From positions 124,001-188,000 of the forward strand of contig NZ_QFWJ01000003.1 in the NCBI RefSeq assembly GCF_003336805.1: a stretch of 64,000 nt of DNA, in the 5' to 3' direction. Both the position numbers and the translations under genes were made by a program. Shown here piece by piece: positions 1-8,355 of this stretch. Under the pieces are notes generated by a model, which ran no database searches, was not told the origin of the DNA, and saw only the letters and a list, made by a program, of their open reading frames with translations. This stretch comes from Marinospirillum perlucidum. Its GTDB lineage: Bacteria > Pseudomonadota > Gammaproteobacteria > Pseudomonadales > Halomonadaceae. Position 1 is the stretch's first letter. Every line of letters starts with the position of its first letter.

Positions 1-12
1 CCAAAAAAAAGC

Positions 13-18
13 TATTAT
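13..18 (+). promoter_or_regulatory. Probable -10 element of the tRNA-Lys operon promoter
   Basis: TATTAT lies about 15 bases before the first tRNA and is followed by a GC-rich stretch (gcgccgcg, 21-28). GC-rich discriminators are typical of stringently controlled stable-RNA promoters. The -35 box would fall before base 1, so the promoter cannot be confirmed from this window. Confidence 0.45.
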
Positions 19-33
19 ATGCGCCGCGTTGAC

Positions 34-109
34 GGGTCGTTAGCTCAGTTGGTAGAGCAGTTGGCTTTTAACCAATTGGTCGCAGGTTCGAATCCTGCAC
101 GACCCACCA
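34..109 (+). tRNA. tRNA-Lys (anticodon TTT)
   Basis: This is a full 76-nt cloverleaf. The acceptor stem gggtcgt pairs with acgaccc, the D-arm contains agctcagttggtagagc, the anticodon loop cttttaa carries TTT at 67-69, the T-arm contains ggttcgaatcc, and CCA is encoded at 107-109. It is identical to the copy 33 bases downstream and probably shares its transcript and terminator. Confidence 0.97.
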
Positions 110-142
110 CCGTCAACCGCTATGAGCTGCAGTAGTTTGTAA

Positions 143-218
143 GGGTCGTTAGCTCAGTTGGTAGAGCAGTTGGCTTTTAACCAATTGGTCGCAGGTTCGA
201 ATCCTGCACGACCCACCA
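143..218 (+). tRNA. tRNA-Lys (anticodon TTT), second identical copy
   Basis: This 76-nt tRNA has the same sequence as the first copy. The anticodon TTT is at 176-178 and the CCA end is encoded at 216-218. The perfect identity points to a recent tandem duplication or gene conversion that raises tRNA-Lys dosage. A strong terminator follows eight bases later. Confidence 0.97.
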
Positions 219-225
219 GTTTTAG

Positions 226-256
226 AAAAGGCCCGCCTCAGTGCGGGCCTTTTTGC
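226..256 (+). terminator. Rho-independent terminator of the tRNA-Lys operon
   Basis: An 11-bp stem (aaaaggcccgc, 226-236, with gcgggcctttt, 243-253) closes a 6-nt loop and runs into a T-tract. It separates the tRNA transcript from the following cox region. The A/T-flanked stem could also act on the opposite strand. Confidence 0.9.
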
Positions 257-323
257 GTCTGGATATTGGCTCTTTCTTCCTTCTCTTGCCACACTGAAAG
301 TCCGCTGACTGTCCGAGGTGTTT

Positions 324-497
324 ATGTGGCGAGTTCTGCAAGCTGTCCTGGCTGCTTTCTTCGGGGTGCAATCCGAGCGCAAGCGCCGGGAGGATTTTCA
401 GCAGTCTTCACCCTGGCCCTTTATTCTGACGGGGGTGCTGATGACCCTGGTTTTTGTGGTCGCGGTGGGCTTCCTGGCTCACTGGGCTTCTTCGTAA
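324..497 (+). CDS. DUF2970 family small membrane protein
   Basis: This 57-residue protein begins MWRVLQAVLAAFFGVQ, followed by a charged stretch (SERKRREDF) and one transmembrane helix near residues 31-54. That layout matches the DUF2970 family of unknown function, members of which often sit beside cytochrome c oxidase genes in Proteobacteria. GAGG at 315-318 lies five bases before the ATG, which supports this start; an in-frame GTG at 318 is less likely because it overlaps that site. It sits about 115 bases upstream of coxB on the same strand, so a link to oxidase biogenesis is inferred from position only. Confidence 0.75.
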   Translation: MWRVLQAVLAAFFGVQSERKRREDFQQSSPWPFILTGVLMTLVFVVAVGFLAHWASS

Positions 498-611
498 CCT
501 AAGCATGATCCATATCATTGCAATTTACATGTCGTTACAAAAGAGTCACCTCCTTTAAGCCAACGCCTGCCTATACTCCGAATAACTATAACGATAAAAA
601 CGGAGATCATC

Positions 612-1766
612 ATGCCTGCATGCCTGCCAAAGGTCTGGCGGCTCCTTCCTGCTGGATTCTTGTTGATAGCTCTTCCGGTTGCCGGTTCGCAAGTGAATAC
701 CTCGTCCGGTTGGAATATGCCGCCGGGTGTCACCGGAATCAGCCAGAATATCTTTAGTCTGCACATGATCATTTTCTGGATCTGTGTAGTCATCGCCCTG
801 GTTGTTTTTGGTGTGATCTTCTGGTCGCTGTTTGCCTATCGCAAATCCAAGGGTGCCAAAGCAGCCCATTTTCATGAAAATACTCTCGTTGAGGTCATCT
901 GGACGGCCCTGCCACTCATTATCCTGGTTGCCATGGCTGTTCCGGCAACGGCTACGCTCAAACAACTCTACGATACCTCTGAAGCCGATATGGATATCCT
1001 GGTGACCGGCCACCAGTGGCGCTGGCATTACCAGTATATGGAAGAGGATCTGAGCTTTTTCAGTAATCTGGCCACACCCAGAAGCCAGATCGAGGGGCAG
1101 GAAGACAAGGGCGATTTTTATCTGCTGGAAGTGGACCAGCCTCTGGTGGTGCCTACAGGCCAGAAAATCCGTTTTCTCTTCACCTCCAACGATGTGATCC
1201 ACTCCTGGTGGGTGCCGGATTTAGGCATTAAGAAAGATACCCTGCCGGGTTTTATCAATGAATCCTGGACCCGGATTGAAGAAGAGGGCACCTATCGGGG
1301 CCAGTGTGCCGAACTCTGCGGGCGCAATCATGCCTTTATGCCTATCGAGGTCAAGGCGGTCAGCCCCGAGGCTTACCAGTCCTGGGTCGAGGAACGCAAG
1401 GCCGCTGCCGCTTCTGAAGCAGCCAATGTCGATCGCGAACGCAGTCTGGATGAGCTGATGCAGCGGGGGGAAGAAGTCTATACCACCTACTGTGCAGCCT
1501 GCCATCAGGAAGATGGTGGTGGTATGCCGCCCGCTTTCCCCGCCCTCAAGGGTAATGCGCTGGTGCAGGAGGAATCGGGGCGTCAACAGCATCTGGAAAC
1601 GGTGCTCCATGGTCGATCGGGAACGCCCATGCCAGCCTACAGCGACACCCTCTCTTTGGCTGATATCGCCGCAGTCATTACCTATGAGCGCAATGCCTGG
1701 GGCAACAACTCCGGAGACCGGGTGCAGCCTGCAGAAATTCGTGAACTGCTGGACAGCGATGACTAG
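612..1766 (+). CDS. coxB: Cytochrome c oxidase subunit II with fused C-terminal cytochrome c domain
   Basis: This 384-residue subunit carries the CuA centre that accepts electrons from cytochrome c in the aa3-type terminal oxidase. Residues 1-26 look like a signal peptide, and two transmembrane helices follow at about 48-74 and 92-112. The CuA ligands are visible: His197 (HSWW), then Cys232, Glu234, Cys236, His240 and Met243 in the GQCAELCGRNHAFM block. A C-terminal class I cytochrome c domain (about 280-375) has the heme site CAACH at 294-298 and a likely Met ligand in SGTPMPAY. GGAG at 601-604 precedes the ATG. It is the first structural gene of the cox operon, nine bases before ctaD. Confidence 0.97.
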   Translation: MPACLPKVWRLLPAGFLLIALPVAGSQVNTSSGWNMPPGVTGISQNIFSLHMIIFWICVVIALVVFGVIFWSLFAYRKSKGAKAAHFHENTLVEVIWTALPLIILVAMAVPATATLKQLYDTSEADMDILVTGHQWRWHYQYMEEDLSFFSNLATPRSQIEGQEDKGDFYLLEVDQPLVVPTGQKIRFLFTSNDVIHSWWVPDLGIKKDTLPGFINESWTRIEEEGTYRGQCAELCGRNHAFMPIEVKAVSPEAYQSWVEERKAAAASEAANVDRERSLDELMQRGEEVYTTYCAACHQEDGGGMPPAFPALKGNALVQEESGRQQHLETVLHGRSGTPMPAYSDTLSLADIAAVITYERNAWGNNSGDRVQPAEIRELLDSDD

Positions 1767-1775
1767 GAGCCCCTT

Positions 1776-3443
1776 ATGTCTTCCACTTTGCCTCCCCATT
1801 CAGACAAGCAGCAGGCGTTGAGCGATTCAGCCGCTGGCGGAGCCGCTGCTTCAGCAGCGGATCACCACCAGTCAGCTCCCTCGGGACCGCTGCGCTGGCT
1901 TCTGACCACCAACCACAAGGAGATCGGTAGTCTTTACCTACTCTTTTCCTTGCTGATGTTCTTTATCGGCGGGGTGTTAGCCCTGGTGGTGCGGGCCGAA
2001 CTCTTTCAGCCGGGTTTGATGTTTGTACAGCCCGAGTTTTTTAACCAGATGACCACCATGCACGGGCTGATCATGGTGTTCGGGGCCATCATGCCGGCCT
2101 TTGTCGGTCTGGCCAACTGGATGCTGCCGTTGCAGATCGGAGCACCGGATATGGCTCTGCCCAGGCTGAACAACTTCAGTTTCTGGCTGTTGCCTGTAGC
2201 TTTTACCCTCTTGTTGTCGACCCTGTTTATGGAAGGTGGTGGTCCCAATTTTGGCTGGACCTTCTATGCCCCTCTATCAACAACCTATGCCCCGCCATCC
2301 ACCAGCTTTTTTATTCTGGCCATGCATCTGGCGGGTATCAGCTCGATTCTCGGGGCCATCAATATTATTGCCACCATCCTAAATCTGCGCACACCTGGCA
2401 TGCGTTTGATGGACATGCCCCTGTTTGTCTGGACTTGGTTAATCACAGCCTTTCTGTTGATTGCGGTTATGCCGGTACTGGCCGGGGTAGTGACCATGAT
2501 GCTTCTGGATATCAATTTCGGTACCAGCTTTTTCGATGCGGCCGGGGGTGGTGACCCGGTGCTCTTTCAGCATCTTTTCTGGTTCTTTGGTCATCCTGAG
2601 GTCTACATCATGATCCTGCCTGCTTTCGGGATTATCTCCGCCATCGTGCCCACCTTTGCCCGTAAGCGTCTGTTTGGCTATGCCTCCATGGTGTATGCCA
2701 CCGCCTCGATAGCACTGCTGTCTTTTGTTGTCTGGGCACACCATATGTTCACCGTGGGCCTGCCTCTGGTGGCCGAGCTTTTCTTCATGTACACCACCAT
2801 GCTGATTGCGGTTCCCACCGGGGTGAAGGTGTTTAACTGGATGGCGACTCTCTTTCGCGGCTCCATCAGCTTCGAGTTGCCCATGCTCTTTGCTCTGGCC
2901 TTTATTGTGCAGTTCACGATTGGCGGCCTCTCGGGGGTGATGCTGGCGATTTCACCGGCTGATTTCCAGTATCACGACACCTATTTTGTGGTGGCCCATT
3001 TTCATTATGTACTGGTGCCCGGCGCTGTCTTTGCCATCCTGGCCGCTGCCTACTACTGGCTGCCCAAGTGGACGGGCGTTTATCCCAGTGAAAAGCTGGG
3101 GCAGGCCCATTTCTGGCTATCGGTGATCGGGGTCAATCTGACCTTCTTCCCCATGCATTTTTCCGGGCTGGCGGGTATGCCGAGGCGCATCCCGGATTAC
3201 GCCCTGCAGTTTGCCGATTTCAATCTGCTCTCTTCGATCGGTGGTTTCCTTTTTGGCACCTCCCAGTTGTTGTTTCTGGCGGTGGTGATTTTGTGTATGC
3301 GCAAGAAAGGCAAGAAGGCACCGGCCAACCCCTGGGAGGGGGCAGAAGGTCTGGAATGGCAGCTGCCCAGCCCGGCCCCCCTGCACACTTTTGATACCCC
3401 GCCGGAATTTATTCCGGAAAGGGATTCACCTTCACGTTCCTGA
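1776..3443 (+). CDS. ctaD: Cytochrome c oxidase subunit I (aa3-type)
   Basis: This 555-residue polytopic subunit holds heme a, heme a3 and CuB, and reduces O2 while pumping protons. It has the expected twelve hydrophobic helices. Hallmarks seen are [16 protein letters not shown] (CuB His-Tyr pair and the D-channel Glu), [10 protein letters not shown] (the two further CuB histidines), and [13 protein letters not shown] (heme a3 and heme a histidine ligands). The GHPEVY glutamate marks a type A1 oxidase. The N-terminal 40 residues are a polar, Ala-rich cytoplasmic extension. It follows coxB closely and is followed by ctaG. Confidence 0.98.
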   Translation: MSSTLPPHSDKQQALSDSAAGGAAASAADHHQSAPSGPLRWLLTTNHKEIGSLYLLFSLLMFFIGGVLALVVRAELFQPGLMFVQPEFFNQMTTMHGLIMVFGAIMPAFVGLANWMLPLQIGAPDMALPRLNNFSFWLLPVAFTLLLSTLFMEGGGPNFGWTFYAPLSTTYAPPSTSFFILAMHLAGISSILGAINIIATILNLRTPGMRLMDMPLFVWTWLITAFLLIAVMPVLAGVVTMMLLDINFGTSFFDAAGGGDPVLFQHLFWFFGHPEVYIMILPAFGIISAIVPTFARKRLFGYASMVYATASIALLSFVVWAHHMFTVGLPLVAELFFMYTTMLIAVPTGVKVFNWMATLFRGSISFELPMLFALAFIVQFTIGGLSGVMLAISPADFQYHDTYFVVAHFHYVLVPGAVFAILAAAYYWLPKWTGVYPSEKLGQAHFWLSVIGVNLTFFPMHFSGLAGMPRRIPDYALQFADFNLLSSIGGFLFGTSQLLFLAVVILCMRKKGKKAPANPWEGAEGLEWQLPSPAPLHTFDTPPEFIPERDSPSRS

Positions 3444-3455
3444 GGAGTGGTGTCC

Positions 3456-4016
3456 ATGTCTGCTAACAGTCGGCAAGAAGTACAAAGGGGGATCGCGCGT
3501 ACGGTCCGCCGCAGCCTGCTGCTGTTGCTGGCCATGGTGGGTTTTACCCTGGCGCTGATTCCGCTGTATGACGTCTTCTGTGAGGTCACCGGCCTGAATG
3601 GCAAGACCGCCGCCCAGGCCCAGGTGATCAGCGGTGAACAGATCGACACTTCACGCAGTATTGAAGTCCAGTTCATCACCCGAACCCATGCTGGCTTGCC
3701 CTGGGCGCTGGCGGCAGAAAATACCTCCATGAGAGTGCATCCGGGTGAAGTGGTCAGGGCGGATTTTGAATTTGTGAATCTGGGCCAGGAAGCCCATTGG
3801 GGAAAGGCCGTGCCCAGTGTTAGCCCATCTGAAGGGGCACGCTACTTTCGCAAGATGGAATGTTTTTGTTTTCGTGAGCAGCGTCTGGAAGCTGGTGAGC
3901 GTTCACAGATGCCCCTGGTCTTCCAGGTGGATCCCGATCTGCCGCGGGAAGTGAAACAGCTGACACTGGCCTATACGCTTTATTCGCATGATCAGGCCCT
4001 GGGAGAAAAACCATGA
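3456..4016 (+). CDS. ctaG: Cytochrome c oxidase copper assembly protein CtaG/Cox11
   Basis: This 186-residue protein is anchored by one N-terminal transmembrane helix (about 18-37), with a periplasmic copper-binding domain. It delivers copper to the CuB site of subunit I. The signature cysteines are in DVFCEVTGLNGKT just after the helix and in the KMECFCFREQ loop (C-F-C-F). ATG 3456 was chosen because GAGGAG lies about eight bases upstream; an in-frame GTG at 3447 would remove that spacing. The end overlaps coxC by four bases (ATGA), showing tight co-translation. Confidence 0.95.
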   Translation: MSANSRQEVQRGIARTVRRSLLLLLAMVGFTLALIPLYDVFCEVTGLNGKTAAQAQVISGEQIDTSRSIEVQFITRTHAGLPWALAAENTSMRVHPGEVVRADFEFVNLGQEAHWGKAVPSVSPSEGARYFRKMECFCFREQRLEAGERSQMPLVFQVDPDLPREVKQLTLAYTLYSHDQALGEKP

Positions 4017-4873
4017 GCACGAGTCATTATTATGTTCCTGCATCCAGTAAGTGGCCGATATTGGCGGTTGTTTTTCTGGGATTTCTGGCTCTGGGGGCCG
4101 GTTGGCAACTGACTGAAGGTAAAGGGCTGCTGCTTCTTTTGATCGGTGTGCTGGGGGTGGCCTGGGTGATGTTTGGCTGGTTTGCCGATGTGGTGCGAGA
4201 ATCCCTGGCCGGGCTTTATGATGCCCAGATGGATCGCTCCTTCCGGCAAGGGATGGCCTGGTTTATCTTCTCCGAGGTGATGTTCTTTGCGGCCTTTTTC
4301 GGCACGCTTTTTTATATTCGTGTGTTTGCCCTGCCCTGGCTGGATGGCGAGGGTGCCAAGGGGGTTACTGCCCTCTTGTGGCCGGATTTCACCGCCAGCT
4401 GGCCGTTGATGTCAACGCCGGACCCTTCCGTGGCCAGCATTGAGGGTCAGGTGAATCCCTGGACGCTGCCACTGATTAATACCCTCTTGCTGGTGACCTC
4501 CAGTATTACTCTGACTTTTTCGCATCATGCCCTGAAAGCCCAAAAAGCGGCAGCGGCCAGTCGCTGGATGCTGCTGACTCTGATTTTGGGCGGTGTTTTT
4601 CTGGTTATTCAGGGGGTGGAGTATGTGCACGCCTGGACCGAGTTGGGGCTGACCCTGCAGGCCGGGATCTACGGGGCCACCTTCTTCTTGCTGACCGGCT
4701 TCCACGGCCTTCACGTCAGCATCGGTCTCCTGGTCCTGGTGGTGCTCTGGTTGCGGCAGCTGCGAGGTCACTTCACCCCGGAACAGCATTTCGGATTCGA
4801 AGCCGGCGCCTGGTATTGGCATTTCGTGGATGTTGTTTGGGTGGGGTTATTTCTCTTTGTTTATGTTTTCTAG
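4013..4873 (+). CDS. coxC: Cytochrome c oxidase subunit III
   Basis: This 286-residue membrane protein has seven predicted helices and stabilises subunit I of the aa3 oxidase. Family features include the SEVMFFAAFFGTLFY block in the third helix, the FHGLHVSIG motif and a C-terminal WYWHFVDVVWVGLF segment. Its ATG overlaps the ctaG stop. Its TAG stop lies inside the palindrome CTAG at 4870-4873, which also encodes the stop of the reverse-strand DUF2909 gene. Confidence 0.97.
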   Translation: MSTSHYYVPASSKWPILAVVFLGFLALGAGWQLTEGKGLLLLLIGVLGVAWVMFGWFADVVRESLAGLYDAQMDRSFRQGMAWFIFSEVMFFAAFFGTLFYIRVFALPWLDGEGAKGVTALLWPDFTASWPLMSTPDPSVASIEGQVNPWTLPLINTLLLVTSSITLTFSHHALKAQKAAAASRWMLLTLILGGVFLVIQGVEYVHAWTELGLTLQAGIYGATFFLLTGFHGLHVSIGLLVLVVLWLRQLRGHFTPEQHFGFEAGAWYWHFVDVVWVGLFLFVYVF

Positions 4874-5061
4874 GTTCCCAGTTGCCCCTGGGTAAACCCA
4901 AACAACAAGAGGCCGACCAGTAGCAGGGTCAGTAGAATTCGGGTCTTCAGCGAGGTCAGCAGGCGCGTGGAGGAGCTGGGGTCCTTGACCAGAAAAAAAG
5001 CCCCCAGCAGCAGGCTGCACAGGATCGCAACAAAGACGACAGCAATCAGGAGTTTCAACAT
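4870..5061 (-). CDS. DUF2909 twin-transmembrane protein, antisense within the cox operon
   Basis: This 63-residue protein (starting MLKLLIAVVFVAILCSLLLG) has two hydrophobic helices (about 1-24 and 40-58) around a short polar loop (KDPSSSTRLLTSLKTR). This matches the DUF2909 or twin-transmembrane family found with cox genes in gammaproteobacteria. The start codon lies eight bases after a ctGGAGct site on the reverse strand. It fills exactly the gap between coxC and SURF1: its stop overlaps the coxC stop (CTAG) and its start overlaps the SURF1 start (CATG). A longer upstream start (about 5130) would run deep into SURF1 and is less likely. Its role is unknown; oxidase assembly is inferred from position. 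Confidence 0.8.
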   Translation of the reverse strand: MLKLLIAVVFVAILCSLLLGAFFLVKDPSSSTRLLTSLKTRILLTLLLVGLLLFGFTQGQLGT

Positions 5062-5803
5062 GGCCAGCTCCAGGCAAGAGAGTGAAGGGCATCTAGCTAC
5101 CAGTGGAGTGGAAGCCCGCCAGGCTGTCAAGGAAAAGGCTTCCTGGGCCTGGTACTTGTTCTGGTTGAGCCTGGTGGTCCTGGGGTTAGTGCTGGCCTTT
5201 TGGCAGTACCAGCGAGGTTTGGAAAAGCAGGTAAGATTGCAGGCCTTGGCAGAGCAGCCACTCAGGATTCAACCTGAGCAACTGCCGCTCAACCTGGCGC
5301 CGGTTCAGCTCCGGGGAGAGTTTCTGGGTGAACGCACCCTGTGGCTGGATAACCGTATCTATCAGGGGCAGGTGGGTGTTGCTGCCTTAACACCCTTGAG
5401 AACAGGCGAGGGACGCTGGTGGCTGGTGGATCGTGGTTTTGTTGCCACGGGGGCGGATCGTAGCGGGGTTCCCCGGTTGACCACTCCTTCGGGCCAGGTG
5501 CAGCTAAGCGGAAGCTGGCAGCTTCTAAACGATGAGGACTGGGTGTGGGGACCGAATCGCGAGGGGGAGAGATTGCAAGCGGTGGATTTGTCTCCCTGGG
5601 CTGATTTACCCGGTGAGGCTTTTGCCGGAGTGCTGCATCAGCAATCCGGACCAGGGTTGCTGCAACCCTGGTGGTCGGCCAATTCCATGCCCCCAGCCCG
5701 GCACTGGGGTTATTCGGTGCAGTGGCTACTTCTGGCTTTGCTGGCGTTTTGGATGGCCTGGGGCCCAGCGCGCCCCGGTAGAAAGAGGAAGAGCAATGCG
5801 TAA
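5060..5803 (+). CDS. SURF1 family cytochrome c oxidase assembly protein
   Basis: This 247-residue protein has the SURF1 layout: one N-terminal transmembrane helix (about 28-49), a periplasmic domain, and one C-terminal helix (about 218-240). Family motifs include FWQYQRGLEKQ, the V-x-L-x-G-E-F segment, WWLVDRGFV and a final HWGYSVQW before the last helix. SURF1 proteins help insert heme a into subunit I. ATG 5060 was chosen because AGGAG at 5049-5053 precedes it; upstream in-frame codons would lie inside the antisense DUF2909 gene. It overlaps the next gene by eight bases. Confidence 0.93.
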   Translation: MASSRQESEGHLATSGVEARQAVKEKASWAWYLFWLSLVVLGLVLAFWQYQRGLEKQVRLQALAEQPLRIQPEQLPLNLAPVQLRGEFLGERTLWLDNRIYQGQVGVAALTPLRTGEGRWWLVDRGFVATGADRSGVPRLTTPSGQVQLSGSWQLLNDEDWVWGPNREGERLQAVDLSPWADLPGEAFAGVLHQQSGPGLLQPWWSANSMPPARHWGYSVQWLLLALLAFWMAWGPARPGRKRKSNA

Positions 5804-6299
5804 TAAAATTTATCTGCTGTTACTGCTTGCCCTGATGGCTGCTCCGGTAGCCACTTCCTGGAGTATGCAGCTTTTTTCCTGGGGGATTCCACAAAGTGAT
5901 CAGGCCCAGGGGCAGCTGTTGCCGGATCGGCCACCCTTGCAGGAATGGCCGCTGGCTTGGCAGCCGGATGGCCACTGGTGGCTGGTTATGGCCGAGGTCG
6001 AGGGCTGTGGCGCTCGTTGTTCCGAGCAGGCCGATAAACTCTGGCGCATCCATCGGGCTCTGGGTCGGGACGCCGACCGGGTATTGCGCTTACGGGCTGG
6101 CCAGCAAACAGCCAGCTTGCCCGGTGAGGTGGCTCTGGACTGGCAGGCTACACCACCAGCCGGTATCCAACCCGGACAAACCTGGGTTGTGGACCCTGAG
6201 GGCAGGGTTGTACTAACTTATGCAGCGGATGTCAGTCCGGAAAAAATACATACCGATCTTTTGCATCTGCTCAAATTCAATCCGGCCAGGGAGATCTAG
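5796..6299 (+). CDS. Cox-locus membrane-anchored protein with Sco-like CxxxC motif
   Basis: This 167-residue protein has an N-terminal hydrophobic anchor (about 5-24) and a periplasmic domain. It corresponds in position to the hypothetical gene between SURF1 and ctaA in pseudomonads. The domain resembles a reduced Sco/thioredoxin fold: a strand (WWLVMAEVE) is followed by Cys71-G-A-R-Cys75, and a late strand reads TWVVDPEGRVVLTY before a C-terminal helix (KIHTDLLHLL). Sco proteins use CxxxC to bind copper for the CuA centre, so copper delivery or thiol reduction for CoxB is a reasonable inference. No separate classical Sco1 gene is seen in the locus. The start ATG overlaps the SURF1 end. Confidence 0.8.
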   Translation: MRNKIYLLLLLALMAAPVATSWSMQLFSWGIPQSDQAQGQLLPDRPPLQEWPLAWQPDGHWWLVMAEVEGCGARCSEQADKLWRIHRALGRDADRVLRLRAGQQTASLPGEVALDWQATPPAGIQPGQTWVVDPEGRVVLTYAADVSPEKIHTDLLHLLKFNPAREI

Positions 6300-6302
6300 C
6301 TG

Positions 6303-7340
6303 ATGAACTCCCAGGCCACCTCTTCTCTTATTGCTCTGCGTCTGGCGCGCAAACTGGCTGTTTTTGGTGTTTTCTTCACCCTCACGGTACTTCTGGCCGG
6401 TGCCTGGACACGCCTGGTGGATGCCGGTCTGGGCTGCCCGGATTGGCCGGGGTGCTATGGAGCCTGGGTGGTACCGGATGCCGAGAGGGCGGCCGCTTTT
6501 GCACCTGAAGCACCGCTGGAAGCCCCCAAGGCCTGGATGGAAATGCTGCACCGTTATCTGGCGACCTCTCTGGGGATTCTGGTTGTGGTGCTGGCAGGCC
6601 TGGCCTGGAAGCAGCGCCAGGTTTCCGGTTATCCGCTGGGATTGAGTCTTTTGCTGTTGCTCGTGGTGTGTATTCAGGGTGCTTTTGGTGCCTGGACAGT
6701 AACCCTGCAACTCTGGCCCCAGGTGGTGACCCTGCATCTGCTGGGTGGCTTTACTCTTCTGGGGTTATTTTTCTGGTTATACCTGCGACTTGCCGCTCTG
6801 GAAAAGGGACAGCCTTCACCCTCTAGCCCCTCTTGGCTCTGGTGGGGTGTTTTTGTTCTGTTGCTACTGCAGGTAGCTCTGGGGGGGTGGACGTCCAGTA
6901 ATTATGCCGGTCTAGCCTGTTCCGGATTCCCCACTTGCAATGGTAGCTGGTGGCCTGCTGCCGATTTCAGCGAGGCTTTACACATCACTCAGGGAGTGGG
7001 GCCCAATTACCTGCATGGCCAATTGCATGCTCCGGCACGTACTGGGATTCATTGGCTGCACCGGCTGGGGGCGCTGTTGTTGTTGCTGGGTTGTGTGGCT
7101 TTATTGCTTCGCTATCGCTTCCAGCCACAGGTTCGTGGCAGCTTGCTGTTGCTTTTCCTGGCTCTGGGCACCCAGGTCGCCTTGGGAGTTGCCAATGTGC
7201 TCTGGCTTTTGCCGCTTACTCTGGCTTGGGCGCATACCGCCGGAGCTGCCTTGTTTTTACTGGTTTTTTTACGTCTGGGCTGGCAATTGGGTGGCCTACC
7301 CTTGTCAGGATCCCAGCGTTGGGAGGTAAGGCATGCGTAA
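6303..7340 (+). CDS. ctaA: Heme A synthase (CtaA/COX15)
   Basis: This 345-residue polytopic enzyme oxidises the C8 methyl of heme O to a formyl group, giving heme A for cytochrome aa3. Four histidines expected as heme ligands are visible in EMLHRYLAT, VVTLHLLGG, HWLHRLGAL and AWAHTAGAA. The N-terminal GAWTRLVDAGLGCPDWPGC motif is typical of the proteobacterial type. A second cysteine pair is present (AGLACSGFPTCNG). It overlaps cyoE by eight bases, so the two enzymes that convert heme B to heme A are made from adjacent cistrons. Confidence 0.96.
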   Translation: MNSQATSSLIALRLARKLAVFGVFFTLTVLLAGAWTRLVDAGLGCPDWPGCYGAWVVPDAERAAAFAPEAPLEAPKAWMEMLHRYLATSLGILVVVLAGLAWKQRQVSGYPLGLSLLLLLVVCIQGAFGAWTVTLQLWPQVVTLHLLGGFTLLGLFFWLYLRLAALEKGQPSPSSPSWLWWGVFVLLLLQVALGGWTSSNYAGLACSGFPTCNGSWWPAADFSEALHITQGVGPNYLHGQLHAPARTGIHWLHRLGALLLLLGCVALLLRYRFQPQVRGSLLLLFLALGTQVALGVANVLWLLPLTLAWAHTAGAALFLLVFLRLGWQLGGLPLSGSQRWEVRHA

Positions 7341-8244
7341 TCTGAATCAGGTTCAGGTTTATTCTCGTGCACAACCACTGGAGTGGCGGGATTTTTGGGA
7401 GCTGGGCAAACCCCGGGTGGTGGCCGTCATGCTGGTCTGTGCTCTGGTGGGGATGGCCTTGGCCGTGCCCGGCTGGCCGCCTCTGGGCCAGGTGGTTCTG
7501 GGTCTGGCCGGTATAGGGCTGGCAGCCATGGGGGCTGCAGCCTTTAATCACCTGCTGGATCGACGTCTTGATCGCATGATGTTGAGAACGGCCAGCCGTC
7601 CCCTGGCAGAAAAAAGAATAACGGCTGTACAGGCTGCTGCTTATGCCAGTTTTCTTTCCCTGGCCGGGATCGGCTTGCTGGCGCTGACGGTTAATCCTCT
7701 GACCGCCTGGCTGACCCTGGCCTCCCTGCTGGGTTATGCCCTGGTTTATACCGGCTTTTTAAAACGGGTGACGCCACAAAATATTACCCTGGGTGGTCTG
7801 GCAGGCGCCGCTCCACCACTGCTGGGCTGGACGGCCATGACGGGTCAGTTGCATCCCCATGCACTCCTGCTGGTGCTGATTATTTTTGCCTGGACACCAC
7901 CGCATTTTTGGGCGCTGGCCATCTACAAGCAGGAGGAATATGCCCGGGCCGGTGTTCCCATGCTGCCGGTGACTCATGGCGAGCGCTTTGCCCGCCTGCA
8001 GGTCTGGCTGTATACCTGGTTAACCCTGGCGGTCACTTTGCTGCCTTTTGTGACCGGCATGAGTGGCTGGCTGTATCTGGCGGGGGTGCTTTTGCTGAAT
8101 CTGCGTTTTCTATATTGGAATGCTCGCGTCTGGAGGGGGAAGGATAAGGCCACGCCTCTCAAGTCCTTCTGGTTTTCCATTCGTTATATTCTGCTGCTTT
8201 TTTTGCTGTTGCTGGCGGATCATTATCTGCAATTGCTGCTCTAA
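7333..8244 (+). CDS. cyoE: Protoheme IX farnesyltransferase (heme O synthase)
   Basis: This 303-residue UbiA-type prenyltransferase transfers farnesyl to the vinyl group of heme B, making heme O, the substrate of CtaA. The first Asp-rich site is NHLLDRRLDRMM and is followed by R-T-x-x-R-P. The second loop contains WALAIYKQEEYARAGVPMLP. About nine transmembrane helices are expected. The heme-biosynthesis pair closes the oxidase block, and the only further gene before the terminator is a Yip1-like protein. Confidence 0.96.
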   Translation: MRNLNQVQVYSRAQPLEWRDFWELGKPRVVAVMLVCALVGMALAVPGWPPLGQVVLGLAGIGLAAMGAAAFNHLLDRRLDRMMLRTASRPLAEKRITAVQAAAYASFLSLAGIGLLALTVNPLTAWLTLASLLGYALVYTGFLKRVTPQNITLGGLAGAAPPLLGWTAMTGQLHPHALLLVLIIFAWTPPHFWALAIYKQEEYARAGVPMLPVTHGERFARLQVWLYTWLTLAVTLLPFVTGMSGWLYLAGVLLLNLRFLYWNARVWRGKDKATPLKSFWFSIRYILLLFLLLLADHYLQLLL

Positions 8245-8355
8245 GAATTACAGGCAGTCTGCATGAACAGCTGCCGGTAAAAGGGCCGGGATCGGATGGA
8301 TCCAAGGCTCAATTACAAACCCTGGCAGGGACGCTGCTCTAGCTGGAGGTGTCCT

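Noticed and set aside
158-502. A 114-codon forward frame crossing the second tRNA
   Set aside because: It runs through a tRNA and a terminator and lies in a different frame from the DUF2970 gene, which has a proper ribosome site.
555-1202. Long reverse-strand frame opposite coxB
   Set aside because: It is a shadow of the coxB coding sequence with no family resemblance and no ribosome site.
4967-5059. N-terminal extension of SURF1
   Set aside because: It lies antisense inside the DUF2909 gene, and the added residues are not part of SURF1 proteins.
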